Source: Rhizobiales bacterium UBA3584 (GTDB lineage Bacteria > Pseudomonadota > Alphaproteobacteria > Rhizobiales > Devosiaceae). Taken from it: 30,259 nt of DNA. A program made the translations under genes and the position numbers. The DNA lies in the NCBI GenBank assembly GCA_002375765.1, contig DFMV01000016.1:68531-98789 (forward strand), written 5' to 3'. Under the pieces are notes generated by a model. The model had not been told where the DNA came from, searched no databases, and was given only the letters and a program-made list of their open reading frames with translations. Of this stretch, positions 7,699 through 15,394 are shown in pieces; position 1 is the stretch's first letter; the number at the start of each line of letters is the position of its first letter.

Positions 7699-9954
7699 AT
7701 GGCCGATACTATCGATCCGCCCAAGGACGACAGAAAGGACGGGGAACGTATAGTCGATCTCAGGAGCGCCCTTGAGGAGCGCTACCTCTCCTATGCGATC
7801 TCCACCATCACCCAGCGCGCGCTGCCCGATGCGCGGGACGGGCTCAAACCCGTCCATCGCCGCATCCTGCACGCCATGCGCCTGCTCAAGCTCGATCCGG
7901 CGCAGGGCTACAAGAAATCGGCGCGTATCGTCGGTGACGTGATCGGTAAGTTCCACCCCCATGGCGACCAGTCCGTCTATGACGCCCTGGTGCGCATGGC
8001 GCAGGATTTTTCGGTCCGCTACCCGATGGTCGACGGGCAGGGCAATTTCGGCTCGATCGATGGCGATAGTGCAGCGGCCATGCGCTACACCGAAAGCCGG
8101 ATGACCGAGGTCGCGCAGCGCCTGCTCGAAGCGATCACCGAGGACGCCGTCGAGTTCCGGCCCAATTACGATGGCGAGGACGAGGAACCCGTCGTCCTGC
8201 CGTCCAACTTCCCCAATCTTCTCGCCAACGGCTCGAGTGGCATCGCCGTGGGCATGGCGACCAACATTCCGCCCCACAACGTCTCCGAGCTCTGCGACGC
8301 CTGCCTGCATATTCTCTCAAATCCGGATGCGACGGCAAAAGACCTGATCCGCTTCGTTCCCGGCCCCGATTTCCCCACCGGTGGTGTTTTGGTCGATGAT
8401 CCGGCGGCCACCGAGATCGCCTACACCACCGGCCGCGGCGGTTTCCGCGTGCGCGCCAAGTGGGAGATCGAAGACAGCGGGCGCGGCACCTACAATATCG
8501 TCATCACCGAAATTCCCTATGGCGTGCAGAAATCGCGGCTCGTCGAAAAGATCGCCGAACTGCTGCTCGCCCGCCGCCTGCCGCTGCTCAAGGACGTGCG
8601 CGATGAAAGCGCCGAGGACATCCGCCTCGTCCTAGAACCGCGCGCCCGGACAGTCGATGCCGTGCTGCTCATGGAATCCATGTTCAAGCTCACCGAGCTC
8701 GAAAGCCGGTTCTCGCTGAACATGAACGTGCTCGACAAGGGCCAGATCCCTCGCGTCATGGATCTGGCACAGGTGCTCAAGGCCTGGCTCAATCACCGCA
8801 AGGACGTGCTGGTCCGCCGCTCGCGCTACCGGCTCGGCCAGATCGAACACCGGCTCGAAGTGCTCGGCGGCTATCTCGTCGCCTATCTCAACCTCGATGA
8901 AGTCATCCGCATCATCCGCGAGGAGGACGAGCCCAAGGCCATAATGATGGCCAAATGGGACCTCTCCGACGTTCAGGCCGATGCCATCCTCAACATGCGC
9001 CTGCGCAGCTTGCACAAGCTCGAGGAAATCGAAATCCGCTCCGAGTTCGACAAACTCAGCGAGGAAAAGACCCACATCGAAACCATTCTCGCTTCCGAGA
9101 AAAAGCAGTGGGGCGTCATCACCACTGAAATCGGTGAGCTCAAGAAAGCCTATGGCCCCGATACCCCCCTCGGCCGGCGCCGCACCCAGTTCGCCGCCGC
9201 TCCCCAGACCGATCTGGCCGATATCGAAACCGCGATGATCGAGCGCGAGCCGATCACCGTTATCCTCTCGCAAAAAGGCTGGATTCGGGCCCTCAAGGGC
9301 CACAACAACGATGTTTCGGCCCAGACCTTCAAAACCGACGACAGGCTCAAGCTCGCGCTCACCTGCGAGACCACCGATAAGCTCTTGATGCTCACCACCG
9401 GCGGCAAGGTCTATACGCTGGGCGCCGACAAGCTGCCCGGCGGGCGCGGCCATGGCGAGCCGGTGCGCATCATGGTCGATATCGAGGAAGGCCAGGATAT
9501 CGTCGATCTCTTTGTCTATAAGCCCGGCGCCAAGCGCCTGATCGCCTCCGATATCGGCAATGGTTTCGTGGTCGCCGAAGACGATCTGATCGCCAACACC
9601 CGCAAGGGCAAGCAGGTGCTCAACGTCTCCGGCAAGGGCGAAGCCAAGCTGTGCGTGCGCGCCGAGGGTGATACGGTTGCCGTCATCGGCCAGAACCGCA
9701 AGCTGTTGGTCTTCCCCGCCGCCCAGCTCCCCGAAATGAGCCGCGGCAAGGGCGTCCGGCTGCAAAAATACAAGGATGGCGGCATTTCAGACGCCAAGCT
9801 GTTCAATTCCGCCGAGGGCCTGACCTGGACCGATTCTTCGGGCCGGAACTATTCGAAATCCATGGAAGAGCTGCTCGACTGGATCGGCGACCGCGCCCAG
9901 GCCGGCCGCCAGCCCCCGACCGGCTTCCCGCGCAACAACAGGTTTATCGGGTAG
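7699..9954 (+). CDS. parC: DNA topoisomerase IV subunit A
   Basis: Catalytic DNA-cleaving subunit of topoisomerase IV, which decatenates daughter chromosomes together with ParE. The 751-residue protein has the type IIA breakage-reunion domain, with the catalytic tyrosine Y130 in [10 protein letters not shown]. The GyrA/ParC N-terminal arginine region is present, followed by a beta-pinwheel C-terminal domain shorter than in GyrA (no clear GyrA box). Length and the sequence [18 protein letters not shown] identify ParC of the alphaproteobacterial type rather than GyrA. The quinolone-contact positions equal to E. coli ParC S80 and E84 are Q91 and D95. AAAAGGA at 7686-7692 is the ribosome-binding site for ATG 7699. 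Confidence 0.94.
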   Translation: MADTIDPPKDDRKDGERIVDLRSALEERYLSYAISTITQRALPDARDGLKPVHRRILHAMRLLKLDPAQGYKKSARIVGDVIGKFHPHGDQSVYDALVRMAQDFSVRYPMVDGQGNFGSIDGDSAAAMRYTESRMTEVAQRLLEAITEDAVEFRPNYDGEDEEPVVLPSNFPNLLANGSSGIAVGMATNIPPHNVSELCDACLHILSNPDATAKDLIRFVPGPDFPTGGVLVDDPAATEIAYTTGRGGFRVRAKWEIEDSGRGTYNIVITEIPYGVQKSRLVEKIAELLLARRLPLLKDVRDESAEDIRLVLEPRARTVDAVLLMESMFKLTELESRFSLNMNVLDKGQIPRVMDLAQVLKAWLNHRKDVLVRRSRYRLGQIEHRLEVLGGYLVAYLNLDEVIRIIREEDEPKAIMMAKWDLSDVQADAILNMRLRSLHKLEEIEIRSEFDKLSEEKTHIETILASEKKQWGVITTEIGELKKAYGPDTPLGRRRTQFAAAPQTDLADIETAMIEREPITVILSQKGWIRALKGHNNDVSAQTFKTDDRLKLALTCETTDKLLMLTTGGKVYTLGADKLPGGRGHGEPVRIMVDIEEGQDIVDLFVYKPGAKRLIASDIGNGFVVAEDDLIANTRKGKQVLNVSGKGEAKLCVRAEGDTVAVIGQNRKLLVFPAAQLPEMSRGKGVRLQKYKDGGISDAKLFNSAEGLTWTDSSGRNYSKSMEELLDWIGDRAQAGRQPPTGFPRNNRFIG

Positions 9955-9989
9955 GCGACGCCGGGGCCCAGGCGCTGCATAACCAAATC

Positions 9990-10112
9990 AACACTGTCAT
10001 CCCGGCCTTGCGCCGGGATCCAGTACACTCGGCACGTGCGGCTCTGTCTTCGGCGGTGGCCATCGGGGCTCTGAGCGTACTGGGTCCCGGGTCTTCGCCC
10101 GGGATGACCGTG
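9990..10112. repeat. Single divergent copy of the intergenic inverted-repeat element
   Basis: The left half TGTCATCCCGGCCTTGCGCC...GGATCCAGTA and the right half TACTGGGTCCCGGGTC...CCGGGATGACC are nearly reverse-complementary over about 30 nt, around a core of about 55 nt. The ends match the units found between era and recO, while the core differs. It lies in the 223-bp gap between the parC stop and the convergent EEP-family gene. The region to 10162 holds nothing else recognisable. Confidence 0.8.
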
Positions 10113-10162
10113 GTGAATGGGTCGGAGCCGGAGAAGGGAACGCAGCGCGGCCAGCCGGGTAA

Positions 10163-10189
10163 GGGGCCTTACTGCTTCTATAAGGCCCC
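10163..10189. terminator. Bidirectional hairpin between convergent parC and EEP-family gene
   Basis: GGGGCCTTA (10163-10171) pairs perfectly with TAAGGCCCC (10181-10189) around a 9-nt loop. The stop codon of the minus-strand gene (10178-10180) falls in the loop. There is no strong U tract on either strand. The position between converging genes favours a shared terminator. Confidence 0.55.
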
Positions 10190-11200
10190 CTCATCCCCCA
10201 CGGAAAAATCCACGATGATCGGCAGATGGTCGCTGCCGCTCGGCTCGCCGGTGCGCAGATCGTGAATGGCGATCGCCCCGCGCGTCATCACATGGTCGAG
10301 CGGCAGGAAGGGCAGCATGCCCCGCCAGTCGCGCAGGTAGTACCAGAGCGTTGGGAAGGTCGGCAGGTTGAAGGTGTGGCGCGTCAGCTCGGCCGTGCTC
10401 ACGAAGCCCCGCAGCGCATAGGACCACGGCGTCGAGTTGAAATCACCAACCAGAACCAGCGGCGGCTCGACCGTCGAAAGCGCTTCGCTGAGCTTTGCGA
10501 ACTGCTCGGCCTGCCGTGTCACCGGCGCCGGCCAGTCATTATGGGTCGTGGCCAGCGAAAACGCGGGCCCGGTTTCGGTCTGGAAGCGCACGATGATCCG
10601 GGCCGTCCGGTCGGTGCTCATGATCGATGCCGAGCATGCATCCGCATCGAGCGGCTCGAAGGGCAGCCTTGCATAAAGCCCCACAAAGGCCCGCTCGCCC
10701 CCGGCGCAATACTGGAAATGGGGATAGCGCTCTGCCAGAAGCGGGTGAACCACGCTGCGCAGTCCGGGGCTGTATTCCTGCAGCGCCACGATATCGGCAT
10801 CGACCGCATCGATGTTGGCAACGATCGCTTCCGGCTCCTCGTTGCGTCCGAAGACATTGAAGGTCATCAACCTGTAGGTCTGCTCGGCCTGCGCAACAGC
10901 GGCGCGCGGCAAAAGCCCCGCCACCAGTTCGGGAACGTAAATGACGCTCGAGGCAACAAACCCCGTCGCGGCAATAGAAAGCGCCAGCGCGCGCAGCGCA
11001 CGGAACGGCACGAAGATAGGGCTGGCGATCACCAGCGCCCCAAGGCCGAAAAACAGCACTGGCTGGATGTGGTTGAACAGGTCCATGGCCGGGTAGATGA
11101 AGCCAAGAACCGCAACGATCGCCATGCCGGCCAGAAGACAGCAGGCAAACAGATAGCCCGCGGCAACCAGTGCGGCCAGTATCTTGCCTATGATGCGCAC
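10178..11200 (-). CDS. Membrane-anchored endonuclease/exonuclease/phosphatase family protein
   Basis: A 340-residue protein with three predicted N-terminal membrane helices (about residues 8-36, 46-66 and 70-92), followed by an EEP-fold domain from about residue 108. The domain keeps the catalytic signatures TFNVF (N115), ALQEY (E142), THNDW (H220-D222), GDFNSTP (D253, N255) and GSDHLPI (D324, H325). The metal-dependent phosphodiesterase active site therefore looks intact, placed on one side of the membrane. The substrate (nucleic acid, phospholipid or inositol phosphate) cannot be told. The GTG start at 11200 directly abuts the bpt stop, with GGAAG 8 nt upstream inside bpt, so the two genes are co-transcribed and probably coupled. 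Confidence 0.88.
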   Translation of the reverse strand: MRIIGKILAALVAAGYLFACCLLAGMAIVAVLGFIYPAMDLFNHIQPVLFFGLGALVIASPIFVPFRALRALALSIAATGFVASSVIYVPELVAGLLPRAAVAQAEQTYRLMTFNVFGRNEEPEAIVANIDAVDADIVALQEYSPGLRSVVHPLLAERYPHFQYCAGGERAFVGLYARLPFEPLDADACSASIMSTDRTARIIVRFQTETGPAFSLATTHNDWPAPVTRQAEQFAKLSEALSTVEPPLVLVGDFNSTPWSYALRGFVSTAELTRHTFNLPTFPTLWYYLRDWRGMLPFLPLDHVMTRGAIAIHDLRTGEPSGSDHLPIIVDFSVGDEGAL

Positions 11201-11959
11201 CTATTCGGCTTCCGCGCCCGTCTCGGGGTCGAGGTCCACCCAGCCGCGCGAGCCGCGCTGCACTTCGAGGGGCTGGAAGGCGGCCTTGTAGGCCATCTTC
11301 GGGGAATCCTTGACCCAATATCCCAGGTAGAGATAGCCGCCCGCCAGTTTGGCGCGCGCGATATGATCGAGGATCATCATGGTGCCAAGCCCGCGCCGGG
11401 ACAGCGCGGGATCGAAAAAGCTGTAAACCATCGACAGCCCGTCGGGCAGGGGGTCCGTCAACGCGGCGGCGACGAGTTGCCCCGCCACCCCGTCCGGCCC
11501 GTCTTTCGCCAGCCGGTATTCGACCAGCACCGATTGAACCGGGGTGTCCTCGACCATGAACTCATAGTCGAGATAGCTCATCTGCGTCATCCCGCCGCCA
11601 TCGTGGCGCGAGTCGAGATAGCGCTTGAACAGCCCGTATTGCTCGGCTGAAACGATCGGCGCCACCACTTCGGCCACGATATCGGAGTTCTGCTTGAGGT
11701 TGCGCCGGTGCCGGGTCGCGGGGAGAAAATCGATGGCCCGCACGCGCACCGATTGGCAGGCGTCGCAATCGAGGCACGCCGGACGATAGATCAGGTTCTG
11801 CGAACGGCGGAACCCGTGGTCGGACAACAGATGGTGCAGCGCCGCCGCCCGCCGGCCCGACAGGTGAGTGAAAAGTTTGCGTTCCTGTCTGCCCTCGAGA
11901 TAGGGGCAGGGCGATGGGGCTGTCAGAAAGAACTGCGCACTTTCCGGCGTATGGTCCAT
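11201..11959 (-). CDS. bpt: Aspartate/glutamate leucyltransferase (N-degron aminoacyltransferase, Bpt/ATE family)
   Basis: Transfers an amino acid from a charged tRNA to the N-terminus of proteins that begin with acidic residues, marking them for ClpS/ClpAP degradation. Bacterial Bpt members use leucine; many databases call them arginyltransferase. The 252-residue protein has the N-terminal ATE domain with CPYLEGRQERK (C18) and the cysteine cluster ACLDCDACQS (C62, C65, C68), then the GNAT-like C-terminal half containing GLGTMMILDHI and YLYLGYW. Length fits the family. It is the first gene of a pair with the EEP protein downstream, and is separated from the upstream RDD gene by 211 bp with no evident gene. 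Confidence 0.93.
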   Translation of the reverse strand: MDHTPESAQFFLTAPSPCPYLEGRQERKLFTHLSGRRAAALHHLLSDHGFRRSQNLIYRPACLDCDACQSVRVRAIDFLPATRHRRNLKQNSDIVAEVVAPIVSAEQYGLFKRYLDSRHDGGGMTQMSYLDYEFMVEDTPVQSVLVEYRLAKDGPDGVAGQLVAAALTDPLPDGLSMVYSFFDPALSRRGLGTMMILDHIARAKLAGGYLYLGYWVKDSPKMAYKAAFQPLEVQRGSRGWVDLDPETGAEAE

Positions 11960-12170
11960 GTGGGTACTCGCTTGGCCCGCAGGGTGTCTGCCACCTCAAT
12001 CAGACGCGGCAAACCGAAAACTTTCAAGCCGTCCGGCCCGCTTGTCGAAACCCGGACAGCTCACGCCCGGATAGTAATCGCACGGAACCCGGTGTGCAAC
12101 GCGACAAATCTCAAAAGCGGGCACGGAAAGCGCCGTTTGCAGCCAGTCATCGCCTGAATGGCCGCATACC

Positions 12171-12704
12171 TTAGCCGGGAACGTCGCCCGATCGTGCATA
12201 GGCCTGCCAGTGCCGCACCATCGGCGAGCGGCGAACCATCAACGTGCCCACGATCATGTCGTGCAGCAATTGGCGGCGTGGCGTGAACAGCCCGATCAGG
12301 ATGATGAACGGGGTCAGAAGCGAACACGAAATCCAGAACACGACCACATGGATCATCGCCATCCATCCGTCCAGCGTCGTCTCCCGCGTCGGGGTCAGCA
12401 CGATGTCGGTGGCCCGCATGCCCAGCGTGGCGCGCGCGGGCGAACCCAGCGTCACCGCATAATAGGCAATGAAGGTGACCGGCACGATCAGCGGGATCGA
12501 CAGCCAGGTCAGCCCGAACGTGAAAATGCCCAGAATACCGGCAACCAGCGTAACCAGAACGATCGCCGCGCCCATGATCACACAGTCGATCAGGAAGGCC
12601 ACGGCGCGCCGCGTCAGAATCCCGTCGAACAGTTCGGGCGAAGTGTTGGGATTGGGAAGGTCGTCGCGCAGCATGCGCCCCAGAAAATCGGTTGCCAAAG
12701 TCAA
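12171..12704 (-). CDS. RDD family membrane protein
   Basis: A 177-residue inner-membrane protein with the RDD pattern: paired arginines R32-R33 and D40 in TRRAVAFLIDCVIM, and a second conserved D100 in LGMRATDIVL. Four hydrophobic segments lie at about residues 34-60, 64-86, 110-130 and 130-142. Function is unknown; other RDD proteins have been linked to ion or solute transport. The TTG at 12704 is the longest start, but its GAGGAG is only 2 nt upstream. An ATG at 12674 (removing 10 residues) is a real alternative. RDD genes commonly stand beside hemB in Hyphomicrobiales; here about 3.6 kb intervenes. Confidence 0.85.
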   Translation of the reverse strand: MTLATDFLGRMLRDDLPNPNTSPELFDGILTRRAVAFLIDCVIMGAAIVLVTLVAGILGIFTFGLTWLSIPLIVPVTFIAYYAVTLGSPARATLGMRATDIVLTPTRETTLDGWMAMIHVVVFWISCSLLTPFIILIGLFTPRRQLLHDMIVGTLMVRRSPMVRHWQAYARSGDVPG

Positions 12705-12774
12705 TGCTCCTCAGGTTGAGGATTATGTTGGAACACTGGGCGTCAATGACAAGACCATAACCGAGATTTCCCGC

Positions 12775-13467
12775 TCAATAGGGCAATCGGTGCCCGCTTC
12801 GGTCGAAAAACCCGCCGGAATCTGATGGCGTCAATCGCTCGAGGCCCGCAAGGATCGCGCCGGCGGCCCCTTCGGGCTGTTGCACATCGAGGCCCGACCG
12901 GGCGAATGGCCGCGAAAGCTGCGTATCGACGGTTCCCGGATGCATGCCGACCAGAATGGCCTCCCTGTGCGTTCGCGCCAATTCGATGGCACAGGTGCGC
13001 ACGATCTGGTTGAGCGCGGCCTTGGACGCCCGATAGCTGTGCCAGCCCCCCAGCCTGTTGTCCGAAATGCTGCCCACCTTGGCCGAAAGCGCCATGACCA
13101 CCGATCGCCCCGAACGGGGCAGGAGCGGCAGGACATGCTTGAGCACAAGCGCCGGGCCGATGGTGTTGACGGCGAACGCCTGCGCCAGCGCCTGCGCGCT
13201 CATTTGCCTGTTCGCCTTTTCGGGCGCGATGCCGCTGCTATGCAGAAAGCCGGTCGCAATGACCACCAGCCGCAGCGCGCCCTGGCCCGCCACCACCTCC
13301 ATGGCCGATGCGATCGAGGCCTCCTTTGTGATCTCGATTGCCGGGCTGCCCGAACGCGAAAGACCGGTGACCAGATCATAGCGTCCCGAGGCGCGAACCT
13401 GTTCAAGCAGTGCGCGCCCGATCCCGCCTGTCGAACCGATGATGAGGGCTTGCGTGGCTTCGGTCAT
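12775..13467 (-). CDS. Short-chain dehydrogenase/reductase family oxidoreductase
   Basis: A 230-residue classical-type SDR. The nucleotide-binding glycine motif is GSTGGIG (residues 11-17), and the catalytic set is N101, S128, Y145 and K149 (YRASK). The nearest recognisable subgroup is the C-factor-like short SDRs, with a shortened substrate loop; substrate and cofactor preference cannot be read from sequence. Oriented like the RDD gene with a 70-nt gap, so read-through is possible. It is the first gene of the block that separates RDD from hemB. Confidence 0.88.
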   Translation of the reverse strand: MTEATQALIIGSTGGIGRALLEQVRASGRYDLVTGLSRSGSPAIEITKEASIASAMEVVAGQGALRLVVIATGFLHSSGIAPEKANRQMSAQALAQAFAVNTIGPALVLKHVLPLLPRSGRSVVMALSAKVGSISDNRLGGWHSYRASKAALNQIVRTCAIELARTHREAILVGMHPGTVDTQLSRPFARSGLDVQQPEGAAGAILAGLERLTPSDSGGFFDRSGHRLPY

Positions 13468-13524
13468 GCCGTTCTATACGCAGCCGGACGCCGGCCCGAT
13501 CACCGTCCGCGCTTTCAGCGCTCG

Positions 13525-14169
13525 CTACTCGGCGGGCCGCACCCTGTACTGCCGCAGTTCAGCCAGCGCCTGCCGGGTCACGACCGCCGCCCCCTGAAGT
13601 GCCAGAACACCCATGATCGATGCCACCAGAACGTCCGGCCAGCCCGTGCCGGTACCGAACACGCCCAGCGCGGCCAGCAGCACGGCGATATTGCTCACCA
13701 CGTCATTGCGCGTGCAGATCCACGCCGAGCGCATATTGCTGTCACCCTCGCGAAAGCGCCACAGCAGCCCAAAGCTCGCGGCATTGGCCACAAGCGCGCT
13801 GAACCCCACAATGCCCATCGTATAGGCATGGGGCGTTGCCCCGGTCACCATGTTCCACCCGGCAACCCCCAGCACCCAAATCCCGAACGCGCCCATGGTC
13901 AGTGCCTTGGCCAGCGATGCCCGCGCGCGGATATGCACGGCGTATCCCACGACGAAAAGGCTGATGCCGTAATTGGCCGCATCGCCGAGAAAATCCACGG
14001 CGTCGGCCTGCAGCGATGCCGAGCGCGAGGCGATGCCGGCGCCGATTTCGACAACGAACATGACGGCATTGATCGCCAGAACCGCCCACAGGACACGGCG
14101 ATAGACTGTGTCGGCCTGGGCTCTGGCCGCCTGATCTGCCTCGTTATGGTTGCAGCACGATCCGCTCAT
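13525..14169 (-). CDS. Compact CDF-type heavy-metal cation transporter lacking a C-terminal domain
   Basis: A 214-residue, roughly six-helix protein of the cation diffusion facilitator fold, which exports divalent metals across the inner membrane by proton antiport. It begins with a cysteine/histidine tail (MSGSCCNHN). TM2 carries DAVDFLGD (D59, D63). The TM5 equivalent is WICTRNDVVSN, where the usual HxxxD is C152xxxD156. The cytoplasmic metal-sensing domain of canonical CDFs is absent. The ATG at 14169 has GAAGGG 9 nt upstream; a GTG at 14175 would add two residues. It is divergent from a MerR regulator across a MerR-type promoter, so metal-induced expression is likely. The transported metal is not known. 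Confidence 0.85.
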   Translation of the reverse strand: MSGSCCNHNEADQAARAQADTVYRRVLWAVLAINAVMFVVEIGAGIASRSASLQADAVDFLGDAANYGISLFVVGYAVHIRARASLAKALTMGAFGIWVLGVAGWNMVTGATPHAYTMGIVGFSALVANAASFGLLWRFREGDSNMRSAWICTRNDVVSNIAVLLAALGVFGTGTGWPDVLVASIMGVLALQGAAVVTRQALAELRQYRVRPAE

Positions 14170-14200
14170 TTGCACATACCCTTCAATTCAAATCGCCCCG

Positions 14201-14231
14201 ATGCTAGAATCTCCAGCGACTAGAGGAGCAA
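14201..14231 (-). promoter_or_regulatory. MerR-family metal-responsive promoter/operator with 19-bp spacer
   Basis: Reading on the minus strand toward the CDF gene, TTGCTC (14231-14226) and TAGCAT (14206-14201) are separated by 19 nt. The spacer contains the dyad CTCTAG-TCG-CTGGAG, with one mismatch. An over-long spacer filled by a dyad is the hallmark of promoters that MerR regulators untwist when bound to metal. It ends about 32 nt before the CDF start and about 8 nt before the regulator start. Confidence 0.78.
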
Positions 14232-14238
14232 GCGGCAA

Positions 14239-14643
14239 ATGAAAAATTTTCCGATTGGCGAAGCGGCCCGGCGCAGCGGGGTCAAGGTTCCCACCATCCG
14301 CTATTACGAGCAGATCGGCCTGTTGCCCCAGCCCGTGCGCACGAGGGGCAATCGTCGCCTTTACGACGAGGAAAGCGTGCGCCGCCTGTTCTTCATCCTC
14401 CACGCCCGCCAACTCGGCTTCGAAATCGAATCCATCCGCGCCATGCTGGGCCTGCAGGACAACCCCGACCAATCCTGCGCCCAGGTCGACGCCATCGCCT
14501 CGGGCCGCCTTGCCGAAATCGAACTGCGCATTTCGCGCCTCACCGCGCTAAAGGCCGAACTCTCCACCATGCTCGACCAGTGCCGCCAGGGCCGGATCGC
14601 CCAATGCCACGTCATCGAAACCCTCTCGACACCGCCCGGCTAG
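14239..14643 (+). CDS. MerR family metal-responsive transcriptional regulator (ZntR/CueR-like)
   Basis: A 134-residue regulator with the N-terminal winged helix-turn-helix (FPIGEAARRSGVKVPTIRYYE, then GLLP and R-RLYDEE), a long dimerisation helix, and a C-terminal metal-binding loop. Cysteines C80, C115 and C123 with H124 sit where ZntR-type sensors place their metal ligands (C79, C114, H119, C124 in E. coli ZntR). It is therefore probably a sensor of Zn, Cd, Pb or a similar divalent ion rather than an organic-drug MerR. Divergent from the CDF gene across the predicted MerR promoter. The ribosome-binding site is AGGAG at 14224-14228, which overlaps the -35 of the opposing promoter, suggesting autoregulation. 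Confidence 0.93.
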   Translation: MKNFPIGEAARRSGVKVPTIRYYEQIGLLPQPVRTRGNRRLYDEESVRRLFFILHARQLGFEIESIRAMLGLQDNPDQSCAQVDAIASGRLAEIELRISRLTALKAELSTMLDQCRQGRIAQCHVIETLSTPPG

Positions 14644-14907
14644 GCGGAAGCGCCTGTTGGTGGTGAAGTGGCCGGGTGATGTAAATTTGCGGCTTGGTGC
14701 CGGCGAGCAAGGACTGGAAGCGACACAATCTTTGCCATCAGGACGCGATCGGCCACGCCCCTGAAGCGGACGTTGCAGCGATCAGGTAGATAACAACCTT
14801 GCAGCTTGGAGGCGATCCTGATCGATGCCACGTCGAGTATCATTCGATGTCAGGTCACACCTGGTCTGCGCCTGCTAGCGCCCTGACGAACTGGCACTCT
14901 CGCTTGT
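14644..14907. other. 264-bp gap with no recognisable gene
   Basis: The gap lies between the convergent MerR and HxlR genes. A tiny stem AGGCG/CGCCT (14642-14655) overlaps the MerR stop and is too short to call a terminator. The minus strand stays open for 67 codons (14843-14640), but the translation is not recognisable and no ribosome-binding site is seen. It could be a decayed gene or plain spacer. Confidence 0.4.
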
Positions 14908-15282
14908 CTAGAGGAGCTGGGTCCTCGTTGCGAAGCGTTCGCGAGCCTGGCCGATTTCGTGCCGGTGCGCGAGCGCCCAACGCGCCATTTCCAGGGCCGG
15001 CTTCAGCATAGACCGCCCCAACTCAGTCAGCTCATAGTCAACGCGAGGTGGGATCGTTGGAGTGACGATTCGCGTAATCAACCCGTCTCGCTCAAGGTCC
15101 CTCAATGCGGCTGTGAGCGATTTCTGCGTGACCGCGCCGAGGGCGCGTTTCAAGTCGGAGAAGCGCCGGGGATGCTCGACGAGAAGCTCCACAATCGGCA
15201 TGGCCCATTTGGACGAGATGGCAGGAAATATGTCGCGGACCGACTTGCAGGTGACGTCGCCATGGTCTGAGTCTGGTTTCAT
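14908..15282 (-). CDS. HxlR (DUF24) family transcriptional regulator
   Basis: A 124-residue winged helix-turn-helix protein with the family core: CKSVRDIFPAISSKWAMPIV at the N-terminus, FSDLKRALGAVTQKSLTAALRDLERDGLI as recognition region, and PPRVDYELTELGRSM in the wing. C12 is the conserved N-terminal cysteine that YodB, HypR and QorR use to sense quinones and other electrophiles. The ATG at 15282 is preferred over ATG 15339, which has no ribosome-binding site and adds 19 non-conserved residues. Divergent from an FMN-dependent azoreductase, the same pairing as YodB with azoR1 in Bacillus, so it most likely represses that gene until its cysteine is modified. Confidence 0.9.
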   Translation of the reverse strand: MKPDSDHGDVTCKSVRDIFPAISSKWAMPIVELLVEHPRRFSDLKRALGAVTQKSLTAALRDLERDGLITRIVTPTIPPRVDYELTELGRSMLKPALEMARWALAHRHEIGQARERFATRTQLL

Positions 15283-15349
15283 TTTGGGTACCACCGTATC
15301 GAAAAAGTGCCGTCTTGAGAGCTTCTGAGCAAGGCACATATGGTTCGTG

Positions 15350-15366
15350 AGTTACTGATTGTAACT
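15350..15366. promoter_or_regulatory. Perfect inverted repeat, candidate HxlR operator
   Basis: AGTTAC (15350-15355) and GTAACT (15361-15366) are exact inverted repeats with a 5-nt centre. They lie between the divergent HxlR gene (start 15282) and azoreductase gene (start 15395). Symmetric sites with TTAC/GTAA half-sites are typical of HxlR-family dimers. No confident -35/-10 pair could be assigned for either gene. Confidence 0.6.
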
Positions 15367-15394
15367 GCCATGACCTCAAACCGGAAGCCAGCCC

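Noticed and set aside
10226..11650. 474-codon plus-strand frame across the EEP and bpt genes
   Set aside because: It spans two well-supported minus-strand genes and their junction, and its translation is low-complexity and unlike any family I know.
12880..14223. 447-codon plus-strand frame opposite the SDR and CDF genes
   Set aside because: Both opposite-strand genes have intact motifs. This frame is rich in Arg, His and Gln, as typical shadow translations are.
14640..14843. 67-codon minus-strand frame as a gene
   Set aside because: No ribosome-binding site, no recognisable sequence, and it ends against the MerR stop. Kept only as a note on the gap.
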